Assembly: GCF_009223885.1 (NCBI RefSeq)
Contig: NZ_CP045144.1
Location: 1,054,001 to 1,118,000 of the forward strand
Direction of reading: 5' to 3'
DNA: 64,000 nt
From: Ancylobacter sp. TS-1
Lineage (GTDB): Bacteria; Pseudomonadota; Alphaproteobacteria; Rhizobiales; Xanthobacteraceae
Part shown: one piece after another, positions 35,630-44,231 of the stretch
Numbering within the stretch: position 1 is the stretch's first letter
How the letters are laid out: every line of letters begins with the position of its first letter
Program-made: the position numbers and the translations under genes
The notes under the pieces: generated by a model
What the model was told of the DNA's origin: nothing
The model's input: the letters and a program-made list of their open reading frames with translations, nothing else
Databases searched by the model: none

Positions 35630-36607
35630 TTATGGGGGCGGCGGCGACGGCGGCGCGGGAGGTTCTGGCAGCTGCACCTCCTTCAACGACTGAAGGCGCA
35701 GCAACCGGTATCGGCGTGTCTCGTCTCCTGTCGCGTAGCGAATGACGACCTCTTCTTCGATGTCGGCAATGTAGCGTTGGTTCACGATCCATTCAATATT
35801 GGCGGGAAATTCGTCAGCTAAAATACCTTTAAAAGATTCGCCCTCGGGCTCCACAAAATGGAACGAGCGCAGAACGGTATTTATGCCTACCAGCACCCCT
35901 CGAATATTTATCGGGCGCGTCTCTATTTCACTCGTTCTTCCAATTATATCTGCAATATGAGCGAATTGATTTGCATCAATGTAGCGCCCACGAAACCTAT
36001 CAGAACTTGCTACCCAAGAAAGATCTAAGTCATATCCTGCTCGGAAATTCACCTCTGACCATTGATAGATTTTTTGTATTGCAGCACGCCCAAGAATTTT
36101 AGCGGCATCTTTTACCTCATCATCATCTGAAACTTCAAATAAATCAAACAACGCCTGAACAGACGGTTCGAATTTTCCTCCAAATAACGACATTGACGAT
36201 GGAGCGATTAAAACAACTCCCAACGATCCAGCGAATGAATAGCCAAACTGCATCGCCGTTTCGTCAGACACCCCTCTAGAAAGACGCGCTCTCTGCTTCG
36301 GTCCAGATATTAATGCATCATAAATGTATGAAAATACGTCTTGAAACAACCCAAGAGACGCAGTCACAGGTTGAAGTAGGTATGATTCGGCTGCTGCATT
36401 CACGATCCGGTATTTGAAAAGGTCCACTTGCTCGATCTTAGCGATCGATTGCAGCTCCGCCTCAGCGCGCTCCATCATTTTGTGGGCCGAGCTCAGATTT
36501 AGACGCAACGCGGCGTTGCTAGGAGCTGTCGCAAGAGCAGCCTCCAGCTTCGATGTCAGAGCGGATGCCTGACGCACCCGCTCAAGATAGAATGCGTAGT
36601 CCGACAT
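35630..36607 (-). CDS. Uncharacterised protein overlapping a nucleotidyltransferase gene
   Basis: A 325-residue protein of no family I can name. The first ~80 residues are helical (YLERVRQASALTSKLEAALA). The middle has a hydrophobic beta-like stretch (MQFGYSFAGSLGVVLIAPSS), and the C-terminal half is beta-rich (EFPANIEWIVNQRYIADIEE) before a Pro-rich tail (PEPPAPPSPPPP). No signal peptide or clear membrane helix. ATG 36607 follows a GGTGAG site and overlaps the upstream nucleotidyltransferase gene by 26 bp, so the two are translated together. Base composition is clearly AT-richer than the core genes, suggesting transfer. It may be the effector or partner of the nucleotidyltransferase. Confidence 0.72.
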   Translation of the reverse strand: MSDYAFYLERVRQASALTSKLEAALATAPSNAALRLNLSSAHKMMERAEAELQSIAKIEQVDLFKYRIVNAAAESYLLQPVTASLGLFQDVFSYIYDALISGPKQRARLSRGVSDETAMQFGYSFAGSLGVVLIAPSSMSLFGGKFEPSVQALFDLFEVSDDDEVKDAAKILGRAAIQKIYQWSEVNFRAGYDLDLSWVASSDRFRGRYIDANQFAHIADIIGRTSEIETRPINIRGVLVGINTVLRSFHFVEPEGESFKGILADEFPANIEWIVNQRYIADIEEEVVIRYATGDETRRYRLLRLQSLKEVQLPEPPAPPSPPPP

Positions 36608-37103
36608 TAGTCTCACCTAGCCGAACGACGGCCACACCCTTTAACCAACCAGCTCGCGCAACGCTCCACCACTCAGCCCAATAATTTTCAGTCTCAGCGA
36701 AAATGTCGGCGTATTCATGGTCTCGCGGGCCAGAAACGAACGCATACGTATCCAGCCGCGGGTGATATGTCTTGCCGGATAGGCGCGACATAATCGTATT
36801 TTGAACCATAGGATCAAGACGATCGAAGTCTTCGACAGCAAACCTAACCGATAAATCGATATCATCTGGCTCTATTTTCGCGGTCAAATAGCTTCCATCT
36901 ATCCAGATTTCGCAAGGAATATTGAGAGTTGCGAGATCGGAGATTAGCTGAAGAAGCGCTTGAAAAAGCGGTTGTCGATTGGTCGACGTCGGAAAGGCAG
37001 AGACGCAAATGTCGCTGAGTCTGCGCATAGACATGCGGTGCCGGCCGGGCGCCAACAACGGCGCAAACTCGGGCTTTGACACAAGGCTCATTGACTGGAC
37101 CAT
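36582..37103 (-). CDS. Nucleotidyltransferase-fold protein (DUF6932-like)
   Basis: A 173-residue protein with a minimal nucleotidyltransferase core: the GS motif and acidic pair appear as IWIDGSYLTAKIEPDDIDLS (about 67-86), where the D-x-D would bind metal. A possible third acid lies in RDHEYADIF. The length and pattern resemble small nucleotidyltransferase-like proteins annotated DUF6932; related folds serve as MNT antitoxins or AMPylating toxins. It overlaps the downstream 325-residue gene by 26 bp. Sequence is AT-rich relative to the chromosome. The exact function is not predictable. Confidence 0.72.
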   Translation of the reverse strand: MVQSMSLVSKPEFAPLLAPGRHRMSMRRLSDICVSAFPTSTNRQPLFQALLQLISDLATLNIPCEIWIDGSYLTAKIEPDDIDLSVRFAVEDFDRLDPMVQNTIMSRLSGKTYHPRLDTYAFVSGPRDHEYADIFAETENYWAEWWSVARAGWLKGVAVVRLGETNVGLRILS

Positions 37104-37203
37104 GTAGGCGGAAGCACTTACCTACCTTGCATATCACCCACGGTCACGTCTAGGTTGTCATACAGCCGGGATCGTTAGTTGTGCTTTGTTTTTTGCCCTC
37201 GCA

Positions 37204-37425
37204 TCACGGCTCTCGCTCCTTCAGTTCAACAAAGCGCGACGAACGCCCGCGCACATAGCCCCAAGAGGCTTCGCGCCGGGCGCTGTCGAGCGCCAGCAGC
37301 AAGGAGAGGACGGTGTTGCGCACGTCCCCGCCGCACGTCTCTATGGCCGCGTCGATATCAGCCTCGCCAATGACGGGCTCGGCGGCTTCCGGGGCGTGCG
37401 GTTCGGTCATCTGCGTGGCGTTCAT
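37204..37425 (-). CDS. Small conserved hypothetical protein
   Basis: A 73-residue acidic protein without signal or membrane segments. The central part (EADIDAAIETCGGDVRNTVL, then SLLLALDSARREASWGYVRG) resembles small helical proteins found widely in Hyphomicrobiales genomes whose role is unknown. The start ATG 37425 is preceded by AGGAGGT about 7 bp upstream, a strong ribosome site. It lies between the accessory pair and tRNA-Leu, and its GC content is back at core level. Confidence 0.75.
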   Translation of the reverse strand: MNATQMTEPHAPEAAEPVIGEADIDAAIETCGGDVRNTVLSLLLALDSARREASWGYVRGRSSRFVELKEREP

Positions 37426-37571
37426 GGCGACCTCCTATGAAGCGCCATTGATTCCACGAGAACAAAATAAGAACAAGAGGCCACTTCGCCTCCCGTTTTC
37501 TCCCGGTAATTTCTCCCGGATTTCACTACAAGTACTAAGCTAAACACTTGTAAAAAATAGAAAAACAGAAA

Positions 37572-37657
37572 TGGTGCGGGCGGCCGGGCTCGAACCGGCA
37601 CTCTCAGAGAGAAACGGATTTTAAGTCCGTTGCGTCTACCAGTTTCGCCACGCCCGC
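37572..37657 (-). tRNA. tRNA-Leu (anticodon UAA)
   Basis: An 86-nt tRNA with a 7-bp acceptor stem (GCGGGCG and CGCCCGC), a long class II variable arm, T-loop GTTCGAGCC and encoded CCA. The anticodon loop reads ACTTAAAAT, giving anticodon UAA for Leu codons UUA/UUG. The accessory patch at 35.0-37.1 kb lies on its 3' side. Confidence 0.96.
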
Positions 37658-37764
37658 AGGGCCGGCATGCCGGCGGCGGAAGAGGCCGCCGACACCACTA
37701 CCCTAATGCCGCTCCCGCGCCCCGCCAACGCCCCGACCCCGGAGGCGCGGCGGGGTAATCCTTG

Positions 37765-39459
37765 TCAGAACACGCCACCGATGAAGCCGGTCTCGTCGAC
37801 GAAGATGTCCTCCGCCGCCGGGTGCGAGGGCAGGCCCGGCATGGTCATGACATCGCCGCACAGCGCCACCACGAATCCAGCGCCAGCCGAGAGGCGAACC
37901 TCGCGCACCGGCAGGGTGAAGCCCTCCGGCGCCCCGCGCCGGGTCGGGTCGGCGGTGAAGCTGTACTGCGTCTTGGCCATGCAGATCGGCAGCCCGCCAT
38001 AGCCGAGCGCCTCGAACTCGGCGAGCTTCTTCAGCGCGCCGGCCTCGATGGCGACAGCGCCGGCGCGGTAGATGCGCCGGGCGATGGTCTCGATCTTCTG
38101 CACCAGCGGCAGGTCGCTCTCATAGATCGGCCTGAAGGCCGAGGGCCGGGCGGCGAGTTCCACCACCTCGGCGGCCAGATCCACCGCGCCGGCCGAGCCC
38201 TCCGCCCAGTGCGAGCACAGATGCACGCTGGCGCCCACCGCCGCGCAGGCGTCCTTGATGGCGGCGATCTCGCCCGCCGTGTCGCTGGTGAAGCGGTTGA
38301 TGGCCACCACCGCCGGCAGGCCGAAGGCCTTCATGTTCTCGATATGGCGGACGAGGTTGGCGGTGCCGGCGGCGACCGCCGCCACGTTCTCCGGGCCAAG
38401 GTCCTTCTGCGCCACGCCGCCATGCATCTTCAGCGCGCGCACCGTCGCCACGATGACGACGGCGGACGGCGTGAGTCCGGCCTGCCGGCATTTGATGTCG
38501 AGGAACTTCTCCGCCCCGAGATCGGCGCCGAAGCCGGCTTCCGTCACCACATAGTCGGCGAGGCCGAGCGCGGTGCGCGTCGCCATCACCGAATTGCAGC
38601 CATGGGCGATGTTGGCGAAGGGGCCACCGTGAACAACTGCAGGCGTGGCTTCCAATGTCTGCACGAGATTGGGCTGGAAGGCGTCGCGCAGCAGCGCCGT
38701 CATGGCGCCCGTCACCTTGAGCTGGCTGGCGGTGATCGGCTGGCGGGCGCGGTTCTGCGCCACCACCATGCGGCCGAGCCGCTCCTCCAGGTCATCGAGC
38801 GAGCGGGCGAGGCAGAAGATCGCCATCACCTCGCTGGCGACGGTGATGTCGAAGCCGTCCTCGCGCGGAAAACCGTTGCCCGGACCGCCGAGCCCGACGA
38901 TGACGCTGCGCAGCGCGCGGTCGTTGAGGTCGACGACGCGCCGCCAATTGATGCGGCGGGTGTCGATGTCGAGCGCGTTGCCCCAGTAGATGTGGTTGTC
39001 GATGGCCGCGGCGAGCAGGTTGTGCGCGGCGCTGATGGCGTGGAAGTCGCCGGTGAAATGCAGGTTGATGTCCTGCATCGGGATGATCTGCGAATGGCCG
39101 CCGCCGGTCGCCCCGCCCTTGGAGCCGAACACCGGGCCGAGGCTCGGCTCGCGCAGGGCGATGGCGACGCGCTTGCCGGCGCGCGCCAGCGCGTCTCCGA
39201 GGCCGATCGTGGTCGTGGTCTTGCCCTCGCCGGCCGGCGTCGGGTTGATCGCGGTGACGAGGATCAGCTTTCCATCCGCTTTCGCCTCGGCGCCACGGGC
39301 GAAGTCGAGAGCGATCTTCGCCTTGTCGTGGCCGTAGCGGAACAGCGAGGCGTCCGGCACGCCGAGCCTGGCGGCGACCTCTGAGATGGGGCGCGGCGTC
39401 ACCGAGGCGGCGATAGCCGCGTCGCTGCCGGGGTCGATGGTACGTGCCGCGCTCGTCAT
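37765..39459 (-). CDS. fhs: Formate--tetrahydrofolate ligase
   Basis: A 564-residue enzyme that makes 10-formyl-THF from formate, THF and ATP, feeding one-carbon metabolism (also named ftfL in methylotrophs). The P-loop is [19 protein letters not shown], followed by [20 protein letters not shown] and the folate-site region FTGDFHAI. The C-terminal [21 protein letters not shown] is a family signature. The DoxX gene starts 27 bp downstream on the same strand. Confidence 0.97.
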   Translation of the reverse strand: MTSAARTIDPGSDAAIAASVTPRPISEVAARLGVPDASLFRYGHDKAKIALDFARGAEAKADGKLILVTAINPTPAGEGKTTTTIGLGDALARAGKRVAIALREPSLGPVFGSKGGATGGGHSQIIPMQDINLHFTGDFHAISAAHNLLAAAIDNHIYWGNALDIDTRRINWRRVVDLNDRALRSVIVGLGGPGNGFPREDGFDITVASEVMAIFCLARSLDDLEERLGRMVVAQNRARQPITASQLKVTGAMTALLRDAFQPNLVQTLEATPAVVHGGPFANIAHGCNSVMATRTALGLADYVVTEAGFGADLGAEKFLDIKCRQAGLTPSAVVIVATVRALKMHGGVAQKDLGPENVAAVAAGTANLVRHIENMKAFGLPAVVAINRFTSDTAGEIAAIKDACAAVGASVHLCSHWAEGSAGAVDLAAEVVELAARPSAFRPIYESDLPLVQKIETIARRIYRAGAVAIEAGALKKLAEFEALGYGGLPICMAKTQYSFTADPTRRGAPEGFTLPVREVRLSAGAGFVVALCGDVMTMPGLPSHPAAEDIFVDETGFIGGVF

Positions 39460-39486
39460 GGAAACTCCCGTCTCGACATTCCGCCG

Positions 39487-39897
39487 TCAGGCCGCGCGCG
39501 TGCGCTCGGCCAGTATGGCGACAAGGATCATGCCGCCGATCACCGAGAGATGCTCGACGGAGAAATAGAATTCGATCAGCGCCATCTGGCCTTCCATGGT
39601 CCAGAAGTGATGCGCGATCGGGATGGTCAGAAGCGTGAACACGGCCAGCGCGCCGGCGCCGAGCCAGGTGGCGCGGTTGGCGAGGATGAGCACCGAGCCG
39701 ATGAGCTGGGTCAGGATCGTCGCCACCGCGAACAGCCAGGGCGGGCTGAGGCCGAAATGCGCCATCTCCACCTGTGCGCCGGCGAAGTTGGTGATCTTGT
39801 CGATGGCGCTGCCGAGGAACATGAAGACGAGCAGGAGACGCGCGAGGAAAGCCGTGACCGGCCAGCGAAGAATGGCGGAAATGATCGCGGGGGTCAT
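39487..39897 (-). CDS. DoxX family membrane protein
   Basis: A 136-residue inner-membrane protein with four helices. It fits the DoxX/YphA family with LLARLLLVFMFLGSAIDKITNFAG and ALAVFTLLTIPIAHHFW. The family is tied loosely to redox and thiol metabolism, but specific function is unknown. It lies upstream of fhs on the same strand with 27 bp between, so co-transcription is likely. Confidence 0.88.
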   Translation of the reverse strand: MTPAIISAILRWPVTAFLARLLLVFMFLGSAIDKITNFAGAQVEMAHFGLSPPWLFAVATILTQLIGSVLILANRATWLGAGALAVFTLLTIPIAHHFWTMEGQMALIEFYFSVEHLSVIGGMILVAILAERTRAA

Positions 39898-39996
39898 CGG
39901 TAAGGTTCCCTAGCTATCTCGCTCTGCGGCCGCCGGCGGCGCCACGCCATCGCCGGGCGAGCCGGCGAAGGCGAGCGGCCGCGCGCGGCACACCCT

Positions 39997-40428
39997 TCAC
40001 GAACGGCGGTCGTCGGGCGTCTCGTCCGGTCCGCCCTCGTCCGATCCACCCTCGTCGGTGCCGAGATCCTCGTCGTCGTCGTCGTCGTCCTCCTCGCCCT
40101 CTTCTTCCTCGCGGGCGGCCTTGGCCTCGGCGATGAAGTCGGCGGCGTGCTTCTTGGCATCGCGCACGCTCTCACCCAGTTCGCGGGCGAAGCGGTCGAG
40201 GTCGAGCCGCAGCCCGCCGACCGAAGGCTTCTCGGTCTCGGAGGCATAGGCGATCATGCGCAGCGAGAGGCCGATGTCGGAGGCGAGCAGCGCCAGGAAG
40301 CCGTCGCTCAGGTCGTGCTCGTCGGCATAGGCAACCAGAAGGTCGTAAAGCGCCGCGCGATGCGTCTCGAAAGCCGCCTCATAGGCATCGTCGGACTCGT
40401 TGTCCGTGTCGTCATAGCCGCCGGTCAT
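39997..40428 (-). CDS. Acidic-tailed protein of unknown function
   Basis: A 143-residue cytosolic protein. Residues 15-105 form a helical domain (FETHRAALYDLLVAYADEH and FARELGESVRDAKKHAADF); the last ~40 residues are almost all Asp/Glu/Gly, including six consecutive Asp. The tail is encoded by a (CGT)6 microsatellite on the plus strand (40071-40088). Similar proteins occur in Hyphomicrobiales, role unknown. It starts 8 bp after the gpt stop and is probably in that operon. Confidence 0.75.
   Translation of the reverse strand: MTGGYDDTDNESDDAYEAAFETHRAALYDLLVAYADEHDLSDGFLALLASDIGLSLRMIAYASETEKPSVGGLRLDLDRFARELGESVRDAKKHAADFIAEAKAAREEEEGEEDDDDDDEDLGTDEGGSDEGGPDETPDDRRS
40071..40088. repeat. 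(CGT)6 microsatellite inside coding sequence
   Basis: Six CGT units in the plus strand, read as Asp codons on the minus strand in the acidic tail of the 143-residue protein. Slippage would change the tail length without breaking the frame. Confidence 0.9.
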
Positions 40429-40436
40429 GTTCGTCC

Positions 40437-40943
40437 TCACGCCACCCCGTCGCGGATCGGCGGCTGGAAACTCAGCCCCATGTCCCACGGGAAATAGATC
40501 CACGTATCCTGGCTTACCTCGGTGATGAAGGTATCGACCAGAGGCCGGCCGAGCGGCTTGGCGTAGACGGTGGCGAAATGCGCCTGCGGCAGCATCTCGC
40601 GCACCAGCCGCGCCGTCTTGCCGGTATCCACCAGATCGTCGACCACCAGCAGGCCGCGCCCGCCCTCGCCCGCCGCCGCCGTCACCACGTCGGCAATCGG
40701 CTTGAGCACCTCCATGGCGCCCTGCTTGGTGTAGTCGTGATAGCTGGCGATGCACACCGTCTCGATCAGCCGCAGGCCCAGCTCGCGCGCCACGATGGCG
40801 GCCGGCACCAGCCCGCCGCGCGTGATGCACACGATGCCGACGAACGGGCCCGCCCCTGCGAGCCGCCAGGCAAGCGCGCGGGCGTCGCGGTGGAACTGGT
40901 CCCAGGAGACCGGAAAGGCCTTCTTCTGGCGGTCGTCGGACAT
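40437..40943 (-). CDS. gpt: Xanthine/hypoxanthine-guanine phosphoribosyltransferase
   Basis: A 168-residue purine salvage enzyme that adds xanthine or guanine to PRPP. The PRPP-binding motif is [20 protein letters not shown], the N-terminal fold includes [20 protein letters not shown], and the base-specificity loop contains [12 protein letters not shown] 40943 is used; TTG directly before is unlikely. The acidic-tailed gene follows at 8 bp. Confidence 0.95.
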   Translation of the reverse strand: MSDDRQKKAFPVSWDQFHRDARALAWRLAGAGPFVGIVCITRGGLVPAAIVARELGLRLIETVCIASYHDYTKQGAMEVLKPIADVVTAAAGEGGRGLLVVDDLVDTGKTARLVREMLPQAHFATVYAKPLGRPLVDTFITEVSQDTWIYFPWDMGLSFQPPIRDGVA

Positions 40944-41097
40944 CAACGCATTTCCCGAACGGCCCGCGCCGGACGGGCTGGGCGGAGCCTCTGCCCGAGA
41001 TCATTAGCGGGAGCGCGGCGCCTTCTCCAGTGCCGCGCCGGGAAATCCCCGCCTTAACCATAGCGGGCGGGCCTCCCGCCCCCGGAAAGACGCCGGC

Positions 41098-41841
41098 CTA
41101 GCGACGCGGCAGCGTCGTCAGCATCGCCGTGACGTCGGCGACCGCGGCGGCCAGCAGCCCCGCCTCGCGCGAGCGCACGACGAGATTGGTATTGGGGCGG
41201 CCGTGCTCGTCGGCGAAGGGATAGGAGCCGATCGACACCCCCGGATGCGCCTTGGCGATGGCGGCCAGCGGCCCGCCGACATCGCCCTCGCGGGCATCCG
41301 CGCGCACCGTCTCGGCGAGCATGACCCGGCCGGTCTTCAGCTTCGGCGCCACCTGGTCGAGCATCGCCTGCATGATCGCCGGCACGCCGGCCATGACGAT
41401 GACGTTGCCGATCCAGAAGCCGGGCGCCTTCGACACCGGATTGGGCACCAGCGCGGCGCCGGCCGGAATGCGCGCCATGCGCAGCCGCGCCTCGTTGAGG
41501 TCTTCCGGCTTGATGTATTCGAGCAGCATGGCGCGGGCGCGCGGGTCGACATGGATCGGCACGCCGAAGGCCTTGGCGACGGAATCGGCGGTGATGTCGT
41601 CATGCGTCGGCCCGATGCCGCCGGTGGTGAAGAGATAGGTGACGCGGGCGCGTAGCGCGTTGACCGCCGCGACGATCTCCTCCTCCACGTCCGGCACCAC
41701 GCGCACCTCGCGCACGTCGACCCCGATCGCCGTGAGGTACTCGGCGATGTAGCCGATGTTGCGATCCTTGGTCCGTCCCGAAAGTATCTCGTCGCCGATC
41801 ACCAGGATCGCCGCCGTCACCGGTTCCGCCGCGCTCGTCAT
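41098..41841 (-). CDS. CinA-type molybdopterin-binding protein
   Basis: A 247-residue single-domain member of the CinA/MoaB-Mog family, lacking the C-terminal deamidase domain of full CinA. The signatures are AILVIGDEILSGRTKDRN and YLFTTGGIGPTHDDITADS, followed by KAPGFWIGNVIVMAGVPAIM. Full CinA hydrolyses FAD or deamidates NMN; the single-domain form probably retains nucleotide pyrophosphatase-type activity, by inference. It is divergent from the ATP-grasp gene. Confidence 0.92.
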   Translation of the reverse strand: MTSAAEPVTAAILVIGDEILSGRTKDRNIGYIAEYLTAIGVDVREVRVVPDVEEEIVAAVNALRARVTYLFTTGGIGPTHDDITADSVAKAFGVPIHVDPRARAMLLEYIKPEDLNEARLRMARIPAGAALVPNPVSKAPGFWIGNVIVMAGVPAIMQAMLDQVAPKLKTGRVMLAETVRADAREGDVGGPLAAIAKAHPGVSIGSYPFADEHGRPNTNLVVRSREAGLLAAAVADVTAMLTTLPRR

Positions 41842-42043
41842 CCGATTCTCCTCCCCGCCCCTGCCGGGCCGCTGTCATTCGCCGCAATTCAGCGCAGCGC
41901 CCGCCGCAAGCAAGGGCACAGCGCCTTACAAATGGGCAATCCCCACGCAATACTGCGAATATCGCAATGCGGGATATTCCTCCCCTTCCGCTGGCACGGG
42001 CTTTGTAGCTAACTTGGGGAAGTTGGGGAGTAGATTTACACCA

Positions 42044-43465
42044 ATGAGCGGCGCCTTCGACGAGATGACCAATGGGGACGGCTCGATCCGCCCCGCCTAT
42101 GCCGCCCTGTCACGCTGGTTGAGCAACGTCCCGCCGGACGTGCTCGACTATCGTCGCAAGGAAGCCGAGTTCATTTTCCGGCGCATCGGCATCACATTCG
42201 CCGTCTATGGCGACAGCGATGCGCAGGAACGGCTGATCCCCTTCGACATCATCCCGCGCATCCTGACCGGCACCGAATGGCGCCGCATGTCGCGCGGGCT
42301 GGAGCAGCGCGTGAAGGCGCTGAATCTCTACCTCAAGGACATCTATTCCCGCCGCGAGATTCTCAAGGCCGGCGTGGTGCCCGAGGACCTCGTGTACCAG
42401 AACCCGGCCTTCCGGCCGGAGATGAACGGCCAGAAGGTGCCGCACGACCTCTACGTGCACATCGCCGGCATCGACGTGGTGCGCGTCGACGCCGACACCT
42501 TCTACGTGCTGGAAGACAATGCCCGCACGCCCTCCGGCGTCTCCTACATGCTGGAGAACCGCGAGATCATGATGCGGCTCTTCCCCGAGTTGTTCGCGGA
42601 CAACCGCGTGGCGCCGGTGGAGAACTACACCGACGAGTTGCTCGCCACGCTCAAATCGGTGGCCCCGCACAGCGCCAGCAGCGATCCGGCCGTGGTGGTC
42701 CTCACCCCCGGCATCTACAATTCGGCCTATTACGAGCACTCCTTCCTGGCCGACAAGCTCGGCGTGGAACTGGTGGAGGGCCGCGACCTCTTCGTGCGCA
42801 ACGACGTCGTCTACATGCGCACCACCGAGGGCCCGCGCCGGGTCGACGTCATCTATCGCCGCCTCGACGACGACTTCCTCGATCCGCTGACCTTCCGGCC
42901 CGACAGCGCGCTGGGCGTGCCGGGGCTGATGAGCGCCTACAATGCCGGCAACGTCACGCTGACCAATGCGGTCGGCACCGGCGTCGCCGACGACAAGGCG
43001 GTCTACAGCTACATGCCGGACATCATCCGCTTCTATCTCGGCGAGGAGCCGCTGCTGAAGAACGTGCCGACCTGGCGCTGCCGCGAGCCGGACCATCTCA
43101 AATACGTGCTCGAGCATCTGAGCGAGCTGGTGGTGAAGGAAGTGCACGGCTCGGGCGGCTATGGCATGCTGATCGGACCGCGCGCCGACAAGGCGCAGAT
43201 CGAGCTGTTCCGCGCCAAGCTCAAGCAGGACCCGAACAATTTCATCGCCCAGCCGACGCTTGCCCTGTCCACCTGCCCGACCTTCGTCGACGAGGGCATC
43301 GCGCCCCGCCACGTGGATCTGCGCCCCTTCGTGCTCACCGGCTCCGACCGCGTGCGCATCGTGCCGGGCGGCCTGACTCGCGTGGCGCTGGAGGCCGGCT
43401 CGCTGGTGGTCAATTCGAGCCAGGGCGGCGGAACCAAGGATACCTGGGTGCTGGAGGAGAGCTGA
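42044..43465 (+). CDS. Circularly permuted ATP-grasp type 2 protein
   Basis: A 473-residue protein of the permuted ATP-grasp family (former DUF404/DUF407). Characteristic segments are FDIIPRILTGTEWRRMSRGL, FYVLEDNARTPSGVSYMLEN, VVVLTPGIYNSAYYEHSFLA and VVKEVHGSGGYGMLIGP with the ATP-binding loop. It is predicted to ligate carboxylates to amines. It always travels with alpha-E and transglutaminase partners, and often with the Anbu proteasome homologue, all present downstream. ATG 42044 was chosen because AT-rich promoter-like DNA precedes it. After the stop comes a palindromic element and a LysE-type gene. Confidence 0.93.
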   Translation: MSGAFDEMTNGDGSIRPAYAALSRWLSNVPPDVLDYRRKEAEFIFRRIGITFAVYGDSDAQERLIPFDIIPRILTGTEWRRMSRGLEQRVKALNLYLKDIYSRREILKAGVVPEDLVYQNPAFRPEMNGQKVPHDLYVHIAGIDVVRVDADTFYVLEDNARTPSGVSYMLENREIMMRLFPELFADNRVAPVENYTDELLATLKSVAPHSASSDPAVVVLTPGIYNSAYYEHSFLADKLGVELVEGRDLFVRNDVVYMRTTEGPRRVDVIYRRLDDDFLDPLTFRPDSALGVPGLMSAYNAGNVTLTNAVGTGVADDKAVYSYMPDIIRFYLGEEPLLKNVPTWRCREPDHLKYVLEHLSELVVKEVHGSGGYGMLIGPRADKAQIELFRAKLKQDPNNFIAQPTLALSTCPTFVDEGIAPRHVDLRPFVLTGSDRVRIVPGGLTRVALEAGSLVVNSSQGGGTKDTWVLEES

Positions 43466-43482
43466 GGAGCCTGCGATCTGAT

Positions 43483-43573
43483 CGTCATCCCGGAGGGCCG
43501 CAGGCCGATCCGGGATCGTCTGCGGAATTGGTGAGCGATCCCGGCTCTTCGCCTCGCGGCGGCCGGGATGACG
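43483..43573. repeat. Palindromic intergenic element, copy 5 (inverted)
   Basis: The same element as at 4467 but in opposite orientation: the GATCGGCC-type end comes first (GGAGGGCCGCAGGCCGATCC) and the AGCCGGGATCG-type arm last. Outer arms CGTCATCCCGG and CCGGGATGACG are perfect. This is the only copy between co-directional genes, inside the Anbu cluster just before the inserted LysE gene. Confidence 0.9.
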
Positions 43574-43595
43574 CAGGGTGGGAGCGCGTAGACAG

Positions 43596-44219
43596 ATGCC
43601 GATTGAGACATGGCTGGCCTTCGTCGCCGCCTCGGCGGTCCTGCTGGTGATACCCGGGCCGACCATACTGCTCGTCGTCTCCTATGCGCTCGGACAGGGG
43701 CGCAAGGTGGCGCTGCCGGTGGCCCTCGGCGTCGCGCTCGGCGACTTCACCGCGATGACGCTCTCCATGCTCGGCCTCGGCGCGCTGCTCGCCACCTCGG
43801 CGACGCTGTTCACCGTGCTGAAATGGATCGGCGCCGGCTACCTGATCTGGCTCGGCATCAAGCTCTGGCGGGCTGGCGGCGAGGCCAGTTTCGGCGAAGC
43901 CCGTACGGCGGGGTCGCCCCTGCGCATGACCCTGCATGCGTGGCTGGTGACGGCGCTGAACCCGAAGAGCCTGACCTTCTTCGTAGCGTTCCTGCCGCAA
44001 TTCCTCGACCCGGCCGGCGACCTCCTCACCCAGATGGCGATCTTCGAGACCACCTTCCTCGTGCTCGCCGCCGCCAATGCCTTCGGCTACGCGCTGCTCG
44101 CCGGCCGCCTGCGCGGCGCGGTGCGCAGTCCCCGGCTCTTCGCCACCATCAACCGGGTCGGCGGCTCTCTCCTGATCGCGGCGGGCGTGGCAACGCTTGC
44201 CTGGCGCAACGCCAAATAG
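43596..44219 (+). CDS. LysE family translocator
   Basis: A 207-residue inner-membrane exporter with about six helices. Family motifs are LLVIPGPTILLVVSYALGQG and WIGAGYLIWLGIKLWR, then LNPKSLTFFVAFLPQF. LysE/RhtB proteins export amino acids. ATG 43596 was chosen as it begins the conserved N-terminus. It is inserted between the ATP-grasp and alpha-E genes, 12 bp before the latter, and directly follows palindromic element copy 5. It could export a product of the cluster or be an unrelated insertion. Confidence 0.92.
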   Translation: MPIETWLAFVAASAVLLVIPGPTILLVVSYALGQGRKVALPVALGVALGDFTAMTLSMLGLGALLATSATLFTVLKWIGAGYLIWLGIKLWRAGGEASFGEARTAGSPLRMTLHAWLVTALNPKSLTFFVAFLPQFLDPAGDLLTQMAIFETTFLVLAAANAFGYALLAGRLRGAVRSPRLFATINRVGGSLLIAAGVATLAWRNAK

Positions 44220-44231
44220 AACGCGGGTCCC

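Noticed and set aside
34965..37571. Prophage or integrative element at tRNA-Leu
   Set aside because: No integrase, structural phage gene, transfer gene or duplicated tRNA end was found, so only an accessory patch is claimed.
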